Notes: generated from the letters alone by a model not told the origin. A stretch of DNA of 64,000 nucleotides from Pseudomonadales bacterium (GCA_029251375.1 JAQXDL010000044.1:124001-188000), one strand, 5' to 3'. Counted from the first letter of the stretch, positions 8,719 to 18,898 are shown. A program made the numbers and translations.

Positions 8719-10533
8719 CTAGCCGTTAATGATCTTAAGAAAAGTATCACCATACTTGTCGCGCTTTCGTTCACCTACACCGGGTAGGCGTGAGAATGCA
8801 GCAAGTGTCGAAGGCATATCTTCAGCCATCGCTTGCAACGTCTTGTCATGAAATATGATGTAAGGTGGCACGCCTTGCTCTTCTGCGAGGATACGGCGGG
8901 TTTCCCTTAGCGCTTCCCATAATGTCACATCAATATCGTCAGACAAAGGTGTCTTGGTCAGCTTCTTAGTGGTGCTCTTTGATGACTTGTCAATGATGTC
9001 ACGGCGAAGGTGAATCGTCTCTTCTCCGCGTAGTAAGCCTCGACATTTTTCTTCCAAAACGAGTGCGCCGAATTTGTCGGCGTCTGCGCGTAAAAAGCCC
9101 CGCGCTAACAGCTGCCGGTAGACTGATTTCCATTCCTCAGAGACGATCTCTTTACCGATGCCGAAAACACCGAGTTTATGGTGATCAAATTGTATGACTC
9201 GGTCGTTTTCAATGCCACGAAGTACATCCGTTAGGTGGTTCACGCCGAATCTTTGTCCGGTGCGGTACACCGCGCTTAATGCCTTTTGTACGCTAAGGCT
9301 GCCATCCCAAGTTTCCGGGGGGTTCATGCAGGTGTCACAGTTACCGCAAGTGGCGGGTGAATCTTCATCGAAGTAAGCGAGCAGCGCGTGCCGCCTGCAG
9401 GTGGTGATTTCACAGAAGCCAAGCATTGCATTTAGTTTAAGACGTTCCAGCTGTTTGAATTCTTCCGAGCCTTCCGACTTATCCATCATCTGACCAAGTT
9501 TGGCGACATCCTGAAGTCCGTAAACCATCCAAGCATCGGCGGGTTCTCCGTCTCTGCCGGCTCGGCCAGTTTCTTGATAATAGGCCTCTAGGGTTTTCGG
9601 TAAATCAAGGTGCACAACGAATCTCACGTCGGGTTTATCAATGCCCATGCCAAAGGCGATGGTTGCAACGATAATGACGCCTTCTTCTTTAAGGAAACGT
9701 GATTGATGCTTCGCTCTGACATCAGAGTCTAAACCCGCGTGATAGGGCAGAGCCTTGAAACCTTTTTGTGTTAACCAGTCTGCCGTCTGCTCTGTCTTTT
9801 TTCTTGATAGACAATAGACAATGCCCGCATGGTTCTCGTGCTCGGCTTGCAAAAACGTCAGTAGCTGATTTTTAGGGGTTTGCTTCAGCGCAATTCTGTA
9901 GCGAATGTTGGGTCGATCAAAGCCAGCAATAAACTGACGTGCATCGCCCAGCTCTAATTTTGAGACAATCTCTGCTTGAGTCCGCGCATCAGCCGTGGCG
10001 GTGAGTGCAACACGGGGTACATCAGGGAACACCTCATGTAAAATGTTGAGCTGAATATAGTCCGGCCTAAAGTCATGTCCCCATTGAGATACGCAATGGG
10101 CTTCATCAATCGCGAACAATCCAATATTCGCGTCCTGCAATAAAGCTAAGGTGCGCGGTTGATTGAGTCGTTCTGGCGCGATGTATAACAGGTCGATTTC
10201 ATCAGCAAGTAACGCGGCCTCAATTTCAGCGACCCGTCTAGCATCAAGGGTTGAGTTCAAAAACTCAGCTCGCACGCCGTTTAGTCGTAGAGCTTCAACT
10301 TGGTTTTGCATCAGTGCAATCAGCGGCGAAATGACAACGCCGCAACCGTTTCGTACCAAGGCTGGAATTTGGTAACACAAAGATTTACCGCCGCCGGTTG
10401 GCATCAATACCAGCGCGTCGCCACCATTGATAAGTACGTCGATAATTTCTTGCTGGGGACCACGAAATGAATCGTACCCGAAGGTGTCTTTTAATGTGTT
10501 TAACGCGGTTGGTGCAACGACTGATTCAGGCAA
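8719..10533 (-). CDS. recQ: ATP-dependent DNA helicase RecQ
   Basis: A superfamily 2 helicase acting in RecF-pathway recombination and fork repair. From the N-terminus it shows the Q-motif-like [11 protein letters not shown], Walker [16 protein letters not shown] box [18 protein letters not shown], motif III ALTATAD, motif [12 protein letters not shown], and the RecQ zinc site (C, then [10 protein letters not shown] and CGNCDTC). A winged-helix RQC domain and a C-terminal HRDC domain (LSRLPGVG-type '[16 protein letters not shown]') follow. The frame is open to 10581, but every candidate start is TTG. I prefer TTG at 10531-10533 (604 aa, close to E. coli RecQ), which overlaps the CoA-transferase stop by 8 nt; TTG at 10581 would add 16 residues and a 56-nt overlap. 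It is probably translationally coupled to the upstream CoA-transferase. Confidence 0.95.
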   Translation of the reverse strand: MPESVVAPTALNTLKDTFGYDSFRGPQQEIIDVLINGGDALVLMPTGGGKSLCYQIPALVRNGCGVVISPLIALMQNQVEALRLNGVRAEFLNSTLDARRVAEIEAALLADEIDLLYIAPERLNQPRTLALLQDANIGLFAIDEAHCVSQWGHDFRPDYIQLNILHEVFPDVPRVALTATADARTQAEIVSKLELGDARQFIAGFDRPNIRYRIALKQTPKNQLLTFLQAEHENHAGIVYCLSRKKTEQTADWLTQKGFKALPYHAGLDSDVRAKHQSRFLKEEGVIIVATIAFGMGIDKPDVRFVVHLDLPKTLEAYYQETGRAGRDGEPADAWMVYGLQDVAKLGQMMDKSEGSEEFKQLERLKLNAMLGFCEITTCRRHALLAYFDEDSPATCGNCDTCMNPPETWDGSLSVQKALSAVYRTGQRFGVNHLTDVLRGIENDRVIQFDHHKLGVFGIGKEIVSEEWKSVYRQLLARGFLRADADKFGALVLEEKCRGLLRGEETIHLRRDIIDKSSKSTTKKLTKTPLSDDIDVTLWEALRETRRILAEEQGVPPYIIFHDKTLQAMAEDMPSTLAAFSRLPGVGERKRDKYGDTFLKIING

Positions 10534-11626
10534 TTGCGCCTGCCCGTGCAAGTTCTTGCAGTTGCGGCATGTCGTAGCCAAGTTCCATAAGAATTTCCAC
10601 TGTATGTTGTCCTAAATCGGCTGAGGGAAGATTTTTGGGGTGTTTTGTTTTACTAAATCGCACGGGTGCTCTTGGCGCAATCATGGGACCTGCTCGTGGA
10701 TGCTCAAATTCCTCTAGAGTCCCTAGAGCCGTAATCTGGGGATCGCTTAAAACATCTTCCCGTCGATTCGCCTTTGATATGGGTATTTCATTCTGCGCGA
10801 ATAAGTCGATTAGCTGCTCAGTTGAGTAGTCTGACGTATCTGCACCTAAACGATGCGAGACAATCGCCCCATCGTTTGCTTGATTAATCTCGTACATATC
10901 TGCCAAGTCACCGGCGTAGTCGACACCGTCACCTTTGAAGGCGTAGTTCCACATAAGGTCGGGCCAATTAAAATAAACCGCAGCGTCTAACATTGCGAGT
11001 TGCAGATGCTGACCGCCTGCGCCACGTTCTCGGGCGAATAGCGCTGCGGTAATGCCCTGTGCTGCGGTAAGTGACGTTACCTTGTCATAGATAATGGTCC
11101 GCACCATCGATAAATCACTGTCTTGGGATGTACTCTGCGACAAAGGATCGGCTTGGGCATCCAGCACACCGCTGATGCCTTGAATAACGTAGTCATACAC
11201 CTTTTGACCAGCATAGGGGCCAACTTCACCCATACCGTTGATCGACGTGTAGATCAGGTCAGGATTGATCGCATGAAGATCATCAAAGCCCAAACCCAGC
11301 TGATCTAGCTTGCCTGGTCGATAGTTCTGTAATAGCACATCGGCCGTTTCTGCTAGTTGTTTGACCAAATCTTGGCCCTTTGGGTGTTTAATATTGATCG
11401 CGATGGACTTTTTATTCCGGTTGATCATGGAGAAAATAGCACTTATGCCGTTCCTGCTGGCACCCAGACCACGCACGCCATCACCCCAGCCCGGCGGCTC
11501 TACCTTGATGACATCTGCGCCCTGGTCCGCGAGCATCACGGCCGCCATCGGGCCCGATACCACCGCAGAGAGGTCAAGTATCTTAACCCCAGACAAAGGG
11601 CCTTGGCTTTTTTGCTCGTTTTCCAT
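10526..11626 (-). CDS. CaiB/BaiF (class III) CoA-transferase
   Basis: A 366 aa member of the family III CoA-transferases, which move CoA between carboxylic acids. It has the family opening [14 protein letters not shown], then [31 protein letters not shown] and the [17 protein letters not shown] block. The expected catalytic Asp lies in [15 protein letters not shown], just before the R-x-x-G-x-G-Q-H substrate segment. The C-terminus ends with the usual [13 protein letters not shown]. At 366 aa it is slightly short for the family (about 390-430). The gene directly precedes and slightly overlaps recQ, an unusual pairing probably without functional meaning. Acyl substrate unknown. Confidence 0.9.
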   Translation of the reverse strand: MENEQKSQGPLSGVKILDLSAVVSGPMAAVMLADQGADVIKVEPPGWGDGVRGLGASRNGISAIFSMINRNKKSIAINIKHPKGQDLVKQLAETADVLLQNYRPGKLDQLGLGFDDLHAINPDLIYTSINGMGEVGPYAGQKVYDYVIQGISGVLDAQADPLSQSTSQDSDLSMVRTIIYDKVTSLTAAQGITAALFARERGAGGQHLQLAMLDAAVYFNWPDLMWNYAFKGDGVDYAGDLADMYEINQANDGAIVSHRLGADTSDYSTEQLIDLFAQNEIPISKANRREDVLSDPQITALGTLEEFEHPRAGPMIAPRAPVRFSKTKHPKNLPSADLGQHTVEILMELGYDMPQLQELARAGAIA

Positions 11627-12036
11627 ACTGCTTTTAGGTCACTTTTTAACTGCGCCAAGGGCGGTTTTTAATGAAGGTGTTTTCAGGGCGAGAGCTTAAT
11701 GGTTTGCGAGCTGAAATTGAATTAATTCGGAGCTAAGAAGTACGATAACGTGGGTTTATTTTTTCGACGTTCTATCAATGTAGCGATGTCGGGCTTGGCT
11801 TAGCAGATATGAGCGATAAACGTGTCAGTTTTTCATGAAAATCGATCTATTTTTGTCACTTGCCACCTACACAGGATTCTGTAATTCTACTAGTTGCATT
11901 TACGAGTAACTTTGCAATTCCGACCTAATATGATTAGCCAAGTAATTTAACAAGGATAATCTGCTAGCGATCGATAGCAGAAGGAACAACAGAACAAAAT
12001 ATAAGAACAAACAATAAGAATAAGTAAGGAGTAACA
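11627..12036. other. Divergent promoter region between CoA-transferase and first monooxygenase
   Basis: A 410 bp gap between divergent genes. The last ~60 bp before the monooxygenase start is A-rich and ends in a good ribosome site (AAGGAG, 12026-12031). No ORF, repeat or clear hairpin was seen. A consensus promoter could not be fixed with confidence by eye. Confidence 0.4.
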
Positions 12037-13638
12037 ATGTCGAGTCAAGAGTCTGTAGATGTCGTTGTAGTTGGTGCTGGATTTGGTGGACTGTATCTGG
12101 CGCAGAAGCTAAAAGCCGAAGGTATTGAGTTTAAAGTATTTGAAGCGGGCGATGGTGTTGGTGGCACGTGGTACTGGAATCGATATCCTGGTGCGCGCTG
12201 CGATATCGAAAGCATGGAGTATTCCTACAGTTTTGATGATGAACTACAACAAGAATGGGAATGGTCAGAACGCTACGCAGGCCAGGCGGAGATTTTAAAA
12301 TACGCCAATCACGTTGCTGATCGATACAATCTAAAAGAACACATTCAATTTTCGACGCGGGTTAATTCTGCCATTTATGACGAATCAACCCAGACTTGGG
12401 TTGTGACAACGTCTGATAACAAAGTGACGCGAACACAACACTGTGTTATGGCGACGGGTTGCCTTTCCTCAACAAATACACCGGACTTTGAAGGTATCAA
12501 AGACTTTAAAGGGGATACCTATCATACGGGCCAATGGCCACACGAAGGCGTCGATTTTACCGGTAAAAACGTTGGCATTATTGGTACGGGTTCATCCGCG
12601 ATTCAATCGATTCCAATCCTAGCGGAGCAGGCGTCTCATCTCACCGTCTTTCAGCGCACAGCGAATTATTCCGTGCCTGCCCATAACCATACACTCGATC
12701 CAGAATATGTAACGAGCATCAAAGATACCTACAACGCGTTTCGTGCGCAGAATCGCAGCAATGGTTTTGGTGCCAGCTTTGAGCCAGATGGTGTCAATGC
12801 GATCGAGTCCGCTAAGGAAGTATTGGACGAACGTTACAGCGAAGCTTGGGATAGGGGAGGTCTAGGCTTTCTTGCGTGTTTCAGTGACCTGATGTTGGAC
12901 GATGAGGCCAATAAAAGTGCAAGAGCGTTTATGCATGAAAAAATTAATGCAGTGGTTAATGATCCAGCTAAAGCGAAATTGTTATCGCCGAATCAAACGG
13001 TGGGATGTAAACGGCTATGTGCCGATACAGGCTATTTTGAAACTTATAACCTCGATCATGTCGACCTTGTTGATGTTAGTGAACATCCGATAGAGAAATT
13101 GACAGAATCTGGTTTGATCACCGATGGAAAAGAATATGAATTCGATGCCATTGTTTTTGCGACGGGTTTTGATGCCATGACAGGTGCGCTGCTGAGCATG
13201 GATATTAGGGGTAAGGGCGGCTTAACCCTTGCTGAAAAATGGGCCGAAGGTCCTAAAACCTTTTTAGGTTTAGGTACCTCAGGTTTCCCAAATCTATTCA
13301 CCGTCAGTGGTCCGGGTTCTCCCTCAGTACTGACCAACATGATGGTGTCGATCGAACAGCATGTAGAATGGATCACGGAATGCATTACATATATGCGCGA
13401 TAAAAACCTCGGTGCCATTGAGGCGACGCCTGTTGCGGAAGAGAACTGGGTTGGCCATGTCAATGAAGTGGCAGATCAGACCCTCTACCCAGGCTGCAAC
13501 TCTTGGTACCTCGGTGCAAATGTCCCTGGTAAGCCAAGGGTGTTTATGCCTTATTTCGGTTTCCCACCTTATGTTGAGAAATGTAATGAAGTGGCCGCAA
13601 ATGGCTATGAAGGCTTTGCATTGAGTAATCAGCGTTAA
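12037..13638 (+). CDS. Flavin-containing Baeyer-Villiger-type monooxygenase (first of tandem pair)
   Basis: A 533 aa class B flavoprotein monooxygenase that would use NADPH and O2 to insert oxygen next to a ketone. The FAD-binding VVGAGFGGLY lies at residues 11-20, the second conserved block GGTWYWNRYPGARCD at 42-56, the Baeyer-Villiger fingerprint FKGDTYHTGQWP at 157-168 (F-x-G-x-x-x-H-x-x-x-W-P, fully conserved), and the NADPH-binding GTGSSAIQ at 183-190. A late ATGFDAMTG motif is also present. Start supported by AAGGAGTAACA before the ATG. A stem-loop and a second monooxygenase follow on the same strand. Substrate class (linear, cyclic or aryl ketone) cannot be assigned. Confidence 0.93.
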   Translation: MSSQESVDVVVVGAGFGGLYLAQKLKAEGIEFKVFEAGDGVGGTWYWNRYPGARCDIESMEYSYSFDDELQQEWEWSERYAGQAEILKYANHVADRYNLKEHIQFSTRVNSAIYDESTQTWVVTTSDNKVTRTQHCVMATGCLSSTNTPDFEGIKDFKGDTYHTGQWPHEGVDFTGKNVGIIGTGSSAIQSIPILAEQASHLTVFQRTANYSVPAHNHTLDPEYVTSIKDTYNAFRAQNRSNGFGASFEPDGVNAIESAKEVLDERYSEAWDRGGLGFLACFSDLMLDDEANKSARAFMHEKINAVVNDPAKAKLLSPNQTVGCKRLCADTGYFETYNLDHVDLVDVSEHPIEKLTESGLITDGKEYEFDAIVFATGFDAMTGALLSMDIRGKGGLTLAEKWAEGPKTFLGLGTSGFPNLFTVSGPGSPSVLTNMMVSIEQHVEWITECITYMRDKNLGAIEATPVAEENWVGHVNEVADQTLYPGCNSWYLGANVPGKPRVFMPYFGFPPYVEKCNEVAANGYEGFALSNQR

Positions 13639-13715
13639 TGGCTCCGTTGGTGTAGGTACGCACGTAAGCTGAATCTAACGAATTCGGCTAGCACACTCGT
13701 TATTTCTCATAATTC

Positions 13716-13745
13716 GCAGCAATGATGCCTCTGGCATGTTGCTGC
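13716..13745 (+). other. Stem-loop between the two tandem monooxygenase genes
   Basis: GCAGCAA (13716-13722) pairs with TTGCTGC (13739-13745), and inside it ATGCC (13725-13729) pairs with GGCAT (13733-13737), leaving a TCT loop. That makes a 7+5 bp hairpin with a small internal bulge. No T-run follows, so it is not a classical terminator. It may stabilise the upstream mRNA 3' end or tune expression of the downstream gene. Confidence 0.6.
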
Positions 13746-13830
13746 TTGCCTGCGTTTAATAGATCTCAAGTTAATTTGTAAAGCTTTCGGGCTCGGGCGA
13801 CAGACATATTTTCGTAATGGGAGAAAACAA

Positions 13831-15633
13831 ATGGCAAGCAATGCTGTGAACGACCTAGGCTTCGATCCAAACGAGCTACGTGAAAAATATCGAACAGAGC
13901 GAGACAAGCGCCTTCGTAGCGATGCGAATGAGCAATATCAAGAAGTTGTTGGTGACTTTTCTCATTACGTCGATGACCCGTATATTGAATCAAAGATCGA
14001 GCGCGAACCGCTGGAAGATGAAGTCGATGTCATTGTCGTCGGCGGTGGCTTTGGTGGATTACTTGTTGGTGCACGACTGCGCGAAGCGGGTGTTGATAAG
14101 ATCCGCATGATTGAGAAGGGTGGTGACTTTGGTGGTACCTGGTATTGGAATCGGTATCCCGGTGCAGCATGTGATGTCGAATCTTATGTTTATCTGCCGT
14201 TATGTGAAGAACTGAATTTTGTCCCGAAAGAGAAATACACACACGCGCCAGAGATTCTTGCTCATAGTCGTGCTATCGGTGAGAAGTTTCAATTGTATCG
14301 AGATGCCTGCTTTCAAACCGAAGTGAGCGGTGCGCAGTGGGACGAGAGCATCAATCGTTGGGTTGTTACAACTAATAGAAACGACCGCATGCTAGCGAAG
14401 TATGTCGTGATGTCGAATGGTCCCTTGAATCGACCTAAATTGCCGGGTATTGAAGGTATTGAAACCTTTAAGGGCCACACGTTCCATACTAGCCGTTGGG
14501 ATTACAATTACACCGGTGGCGGACCTGAAGGCAACCTCACTGGTTTAAAGGGTAAGAAGGTCGGTGTTATCGGAACAGGTGCGACGGCTATTCAGTGTGT
14601 CCCACACCTAGGACGTAGTGCAGACGAATTGTTTGTTTTCCAACGTACGCCCTCATCAGTCGATGTTCGTGCAAATCACCCAACCGACCCTGAATGGGCA
14701 AAGAGTCTCAAGCCTGGCTGGCAAAAAGAGCGAATGGATAATTTTAATACGCTTGTATCCGGTGGTTATGCGGAAGTCGATTTAGTCAACGATGGCTGGA
14801 CCGAAATTATTCGTAACTTAGCATCGATGGTTAATTTTAAATCTGACACGCCTCTGACGATGGAGGAGATTGCTGAGAAAATGGAACTTGCTGATTTTCA
14901 AAAAATGGAGCAGGTCCGCGCCCGAGCACAGGTGATGGTTGATGATCCTGAAACAGCTGAATCATTGAAGCCCTACTATCGGCAATTCTGTAAACGACCC
15001 TGTTTCAACGATGAGTATTTGCAAACCTTTAATCTGCCAGGCGTCAGTTTGATTGATACCCAAGGTAAAGGCATAGACCGCATCACTGAGAAAGGCATTG
15101 TTGCCAATGGCGTTGAGTACGAATTAGATTGCATCGTGTTTGCGACAGGTTTTGAAGTGGGTACAGAGTACACGCGGCGATCGGGTTACGATGTGATGGG
15201 GCGAGACGGTCAAAGCTTGAAAGATAAGTGGCAAGACGGGGTGCGTAGTTTGCATGGGATACATACAAATGGTTTTCCAAACTGTTTCATTATTCATACG
15301 TCACAGGCAGGCTTTACTGTTAACTTCCCGCATGCAATGAATGAGCAGGCCAAGCAAATCGCTTATATACTCGACTATTGCAAGCAATCAAATGTTGAAG
15401 TTGTCGAAGCGACCAAAGAAGCGGAGGATGAATGGGTTGAGAAGATTATTGGTCTTTCCCGTTTCAGCGAAAGCTTCCTGGAGTCTTGCACACCGGGTTA
15501 TTACAACAACGAAGGTAAGCCTAATCCGAAGAGCGTTCAAAACGGTGCCTATGGTGCCGGTCCGGTGAAATTCTTCGAAGAAATGGATGCTTGGCGAGAA
15601 GAAGGCAGTCTGGCGGGTATGAAACTTAGCTAG
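13831..15633 (+). CDS. Baeyer-Villiger monooxygenase, long (600 aa) form
   Basis: A 600 aa class B flavin monooxygenase. An N-terminal extension (~1-64) precedes the FAD motif VVGGGFGGLL (69-78). GGTWYWNRYPGAACD is at 101-115 and the fingerprint FKGHTFHTSRWD at 213-224 is intact; the NADPH-binding GTGATAIQ is at 248-255. The length, N-terminal extension and late YTRRSGYD segment resemble the cyclododecanone, cyclopentadecanone or steroid monooxygenase branch, though this subgroup assignment is inference. TAATGGGAGAAAACA precedes the ATG. It lies 192 nt after the first monooxygenase with a stem-loop between; a strong terminator closes the pair at 15697-15737. Confidence 0.94.
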   Translation: MASNAVNDLGFDPNELREKYRTERDKRLRSDANEQYQEVVGDFSHYVDDPYIESKIEREPLEDEVDVIVVGGGFGGLLVGARLREAGVDKIRMIEKGGDFGGTWYWNRYPGAACDVESYVYLPLCEELNFVPKEKYTHAPEILAHSRAIGEKFQLYRDACFQTEVSGAQWDESINRWVVTTNRNDRMLAKYVVMSNGPLNRPKLPGIEGIETFKGHTFHTSRWDYNYTGGGPEGNLTGLKGKKVGVIGTGATAIQCVPHLGRSADELFVFQRTPSSVDVRANHPTDPEWAKSLKPGWQKERMDNFNTLVSGGYAEVDLVNDGWTEIIRNLASMVNFKSDTPLTMEEIAEKMELADFQKMEQVRARAQVMVDDPETAESLKPYYRQFCKRPCFNDEYLQTFNLPGVSLIDTQGKGIDRITEKGIVANGVEYELDCIVFATGFEVGTEYTRRSGYDVMGRDGQSLKDKWQDGVRSLHGIHTNGFPNCFIIHTSQAGFTVNFPHAMNEQAKQIAYILDYCKQSNVEVVEATKEAEDEWVEKIIGLSRFSESFLESCTPGYYNNEGKPNPKSVQNGAYGAGPVKFFEEMDAWREEGSLAGMKLS

Positions 15634-15696
15634 CTTACGATGTGAATGTCGTTAGCAAGACTCTCAAGAAGAAAAAAAATGTCCTGCCGGGGAGAA

Positions 15697-15737
15697 GAAT
15701 CAGTCCAGCGATTAGCTGGACTAATTCGATTTTTTTG
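15697..15737 (+). terminator. Rho-independent terminator after the monooxygenase pair
   Basis: GAAT-C-AGTCCAGC (15697-15709) pairs with GCTGGACT-A-ATTC (15715-15727), giving a 12-bp stem with one mismatch and a 5-nt loop, followed by G-A and a run of seven or more T. It lies between the + strand monooxygenase and the - strand MATE gene. An A-run at about 15672-15679 could let a related structure serve the opposite strand. Confidence 0.85.
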
Positions 15738-15759
15738 TACTTTGCAGTACAAGATTTGG

Positions 15760-17148
15760 CTATTGAGCCAACCTGATCTTTATTCCATCTTCTATTGTTC
15801 GTCCGACCCAAACCCTACTAAGTATGGCCATCAATACCATGGTAAATGCCCATGCGATAAATATGCCCTTGTAGCCTAATAGGTAGTTGCCCAATATCGC
15901 TAAGGGGATATTTAGCACGAGGGATTGTAGGATGCTTATCACTAAAGAAGGCAGGGGTTTGCCGAGGGCATTGAAGGCCGAAGTTGAATTTGACACAACG
16001 CCCATGAAACCCATCACGAGAGGGCTGATGAGCAGATAGGTGGTTGCTGCGACAACGACTTTGGGATCATCGTTAATAAGTGCCACAAGGAACGCCGCCG
16101 AGAAAAACAGAAATACATAGGCGATAGCCCCCCAAGACATCGCAAAAATATTGGCAAACCTAAGAGACTGCTTGACGCGTAAAAATAAGCCCGCACCCCA
16201 GTTCTGGCCAATAAAAGGGGCGATACTCATGGCCTGAGCAAATAGCACCATGGCGATCATTGATTCGACCCGGGAAGCAACGCCAAAACCGGCAACAACC
16301 GCTGCGCCATGCCCGGCCAACAATCTCGTGATGACACTCATGGATATGGGGCTAATCAAGTTGCTGGCAATCGCAGGTAAGCCGACGTGCATTATTTCTT
16401 TACACGAGTTTACGAAACCGGACATATCAGGGTTGATGAGTTTGTCCCTGATAACGATGACGTAGGTATACATCAGCAAGCTCACGAAGCGAGCCAGAAC
16501 GAATGCGATAGCTGCGCCATGCAGTCCCATTTCCTGTATGCCAAAGAGGCCAAATATAAATACGGGGGCAATCAGTACTTGTAGCACTGAACCAATGGTC
16601 ATCAGGTAGCCTGGTGTCACCGCGTCGCCGGCAGCGCGCATCAAGGTGGAGCCAACCATGGCAACAGTAAAGAAGGGCAGGCCGAATATCCATGTCTGCA
16701 TGTAATCGATGGTTAACAGCAGTATCTCGCCTTGTGCACCTAACAGTACGAATACGTATTCGATGTAAAAGTAGGCGAGTATGCAGATAATAAAGGTCAG
16801 TAGCATCACTAAAACAAAGCTGTGGGTGATGAGCTGTTTGGCTTTGTCTAGATCACCTAGACCCATGGTACGAGCGACAACCGAGGATGCGCCAATCCCT
16901 AAACCCATCGCAATGCCTTGAAACACCATGACGAGGGGGAATGTGAAACTCAAAGCAGCCAACGCTTCGGTGCTTACCCTCGCGATATAGATCGCCTCAA
17001 TCAGGTTGGCGCCCATGACGGAAATGAGTCCCAACACCATATAACCCGTTAGGCGGGTTAGATGGCTTGAGACCTGACCTTGAGTAAAGTCTTTCGGGTT
17101 TGCCGCCGCTATCTCACTATCTTCTTGCATTGAGGATGATTCTGGCAA
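15760..17148 (-). CDS. MATE-family multidrug/Na+ efflux transporter
   Basis: A 462 aa MATE transporter with twelve hydrophobic helices in two pseudo-symmetric halves, exporting cationic compounds in exchange for Na+ or H+. Characteristic features are the early ISVMGANLIEAIYIARVSTEALAALSF-type helix 1-2 region (quoted in part), the loop GLGIGASSVVARTMGLGD and, in the second half, GAAVVAGFGVASRVESM and GQNWGAG. The start at 17148 is a TTG that directly abuts the TAG of the upstream metY gene; an ATG at 17130 is the alternative. The abutting arrangement indicates translation coupled to MetY. No functional link between the two is known to me. Confidence 0.9.
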   Translation of the reverse strand: MPESSSMQEDSEIAAANPKDFTQGQVSSHLTRLTGYMVLGLISVMGANLIEAIYIARVSTEALAALSFTFPLVMVFQGIAMGLGIGASSVVARTMGLGDLDKAKQLITHSFVLVMLLTFIICILAYFYIEYVFVLLGAQGEILLLTIDYMQTWIFGLPFFTVAMVGSTLMRAAGDAVTPGYLMTIGSVLQVLIAPVFIFGLFGIQEMGLHGAAIAFVLARFVSLLMYTYVIVIRDKLINPDMSGFVNSCKEIMHVGLPAIASNLISPISMSVITRLLAGHGAAVVAGFGVASRVESMIAMVLFAQAMSIAPFIGQNWGAGLFLRVKQSLRFANIFAMSWGAIAYVFLFFSAAFLVALINDDPKVVVAATTYLLISPLVMGFMGVVSNSTSAFNALGKPLPSLVISILQSLVLNIPLAILGNYLLGYKGIFIAWAFTMVLMAILSRVWVGRTIEDGIKIRLAQ

Positions 17149-18423
17149 CTAGTTGGCAGCCTGCAGTGATTGTTCAAGGTCAGCGATGATATCGTCAATA
17201 TGCTCGATACCCACACACAACCTAACCATGCCTTCTGTAACACCAGCATTCGCTTGTTCTTCCGACGACATCTGTCGATGTGTGGTTGAAGCTGGATGAC
17301 AAGCCAATGATTTGGCGTCGCCAATATTAACCAGACGTTTAAACAGGGCCAACTCATCGTAGAATTTCACTGCCGCATCAAAGCCACCTTTGACCTCAAA
17401 TGTCAGCAAGGATGCAGGGGTGCCATTACAGTACTTTTGCGCTAGGCCATGGTACTTATCAGACTCAAGTCCCGCGTAGCTGACTTTGCTGACCAGATCA
17501 TGACCTTCAAGATACTTCGCTACTGCAACGGCGTTCGAACAGTGTCTTTCCATTCGCAGCGCTAGTGTTTCAAGACCTTGTAGGATCAAAAAGGCATTGA
17601 AGGGTGAGATAGCCGCACCTGAATTCCGCAGTGGTACCGTTCTGGCTCGACCAATATATGCAGCAGGCCCCATGGCTTCGGTGTAAACCACGCCATGGTA
17701 CGAGGGTTCTGGTGTTGTCATCATGCTGAACTTTTCAGGGTGATCAGCCCAAGGGAAGTTGCCTGAATCAACGATGATGCCGCCGAGAGAATTGCCGTGG
17801 CCGCCCATGTATTTTGTTAGAGAGTGGACGACTATGTCGGCGCCATATTCAAAGGGTTTGATGAGCATGGGTGTGGCGACGGTGTTGTCGACAATCAATG
17901 GTACGCCTTTTTCATGGGCAACCTTTGCGATAGCCTCAATATCGACAATGTTTCCTGCTGGGTTACCAATCGTTTCACAGAATACTGCGCGGGTGTTTTC
18001 ATCGATCAGCTTGGCAATACTTTCAGCAGAATCGTCCTCAGCAAATTTCACATCAACACCTTGTTTTGGCAGCATGTGAGCGAATAGCGTATAAGTGCCG
18101 CCGTAGAGCTGTGGTGTTGCGACGATGTTGGTACCTACTTCAGTGATATTCTGAATGGCATATGTAATCGCGGCACTACCTGCACTGAGTGCCAGTGCGC
18201 CTACACCACCTTCTAGGTCCGCAACCCGTTGCTCAAGCACATCTGTGGTTGGGTTCATGATGCGAGTATAAATATTGCCCGGAACCGCCAGGTTAAACAG
18301 ATCGGCACCGTGTTGCGCATTATCAAATTCATAAGCGACAGTTTGATAAATGGGCGTTGCGACCGCATGTGTGGTCGGATCCGTTTTATATCCTGAATGG
18401 ACTAGTTTTGTTTCGTCTTTCAT
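17149..18423 (-). CDS. metY: O-acetylhomoserine sulfhydrylase (MetY-type Cys/Met metabolism PLP enzyme)
   Basis: A 424 aa cytosolic PLP enzyme of the Cys/Met metabolism family, most like O-acetylhomoserine (thiol)-lyase that makes homocysteine from O-acetylhomoserine and sulfide. The N-terminus KLVHSGYKTDPTTHAVATPIYQT, cofactor segment LYGGTYTLF, the Y-x-R substrate motif IYTRIMNPT, DNTVATP, and PLP Lys204 in SLTKYMGGHG all fit MetY rather than MetB/MetC. The frame is open to 18450, but the ATG at 18421-18423 follows GGGAGATTGCC and fits family N-termini, so I start there. It is cotranscribed with the MATE gene. No MetJ box or SAM riboswitch was recognised upstream. Confidence 0.92.
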   Translation of the reverse strand: MKDETKLVHSGYKTDPTTHAVATPIYQTVAYEFDNAQHGADLFNLAVPGNIYTRIMNPTTDVLEQRVADLEGGVGALALSAGSAAITYAIQNITEVGTNIVATPQLYGGTYTLFAHMLPKQGVDVKFAEDDSAESIAKLIDENTRAVFCETIGNPAGNIVDIEAIAKVAHEKGVPLIVDNTVATPMLIKPFEYGADIVVHSLTKYMGGHGNSLGGIIVDSGNFPWADHPEKFSMMTTPEPSYHGVVYTEAMGPAAYIGRARTVPLRNSGAAISPFNAFLILQGLETLALRMERHCSNAVAVAKYLEGHDLVSKVSYAGLESDKYHGLAQKYCNGTPASLLTFEVKGGFDAAVKFYDELALFKRLVNIGDAKSLACHPASTTHRQMSSEEQANAGVTEGMVRLCVGIEHIDDIIADLEQSLQAAN

Positions 18424-18619
18424 ATGGCAATCTCCCTGATATATGCGCAAATTTGCATCTTGTACGGTTTTAAACAGTCGTTGTCTTAAAGCTGTGATTG
18501 TTTGCTTTCAAGATAAGGTGAGGCAGTATAGAGAAATTCTATGATTTGGGCGAGCCAGCAGCGTTTGCTCGAAATCTGCATAGCACAGGTAGGAATAGCA
18601 CAGATAGGAATAGTGCCAA

Positions 18620-18898
18620 ATGATAAAAAGCGATGCCAACAAACTACTGAAAAAGAACCAGCAACTAAATCATCTCGAAGACAAGAAAGTTGTGTCCCAT
18701 AAACAGCGCGAGTCAGGCGAATGGTTCATTAACGCACTGATGCTTGATGGCTATGACGTGCCGTTTAAATACAAACGTCGCAAACAATATAAAAGCCTTG
18801 TCGGTGCTCGCGTTAACCTCACTTATTATCCTGTCACTGAAAAAGTCGCTGGTCTACCATTTGAGACGATGAAGGTGGTCAGAGTCAGGGTCGCCTAG
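18620..18898 (+). CDS. Conserved small hypothetical protein (92 aa)
   Basis: A 92 aa basic soluble protein with no signal peptide or membrane segment. The central region (EWFINALMLDGYDVPFKYKRRKQYKSL) and GARVNLTYYP are recognisable as a conserved gammaproteobacterial family without known function; the many aromatic and Lys/Arg residues would suit nucleic-acid or ribosome binding, but that is speculation. It starts with ATG after TGCCAA and lacks a strong ribosome site. It is divergent from metY and followed by a 219 bp gap before the amidase. Confidence 0.75.
   Translation: MIKSDANKLLKKNQQLNHLEDKKVVSHKQRESGEWFINALMLDGYDVPFKYKRRKQYKSLVGARVNLTYYPVTEKVAGLPFETMKVVRVRVA

Noticed and set aside
13056-13463. 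135 aa antisense ORF inside the first monooxygenase
   Set aside because: Opposite strand of a well-supported gene, with no motifs of its own; a shadow of codon bias.
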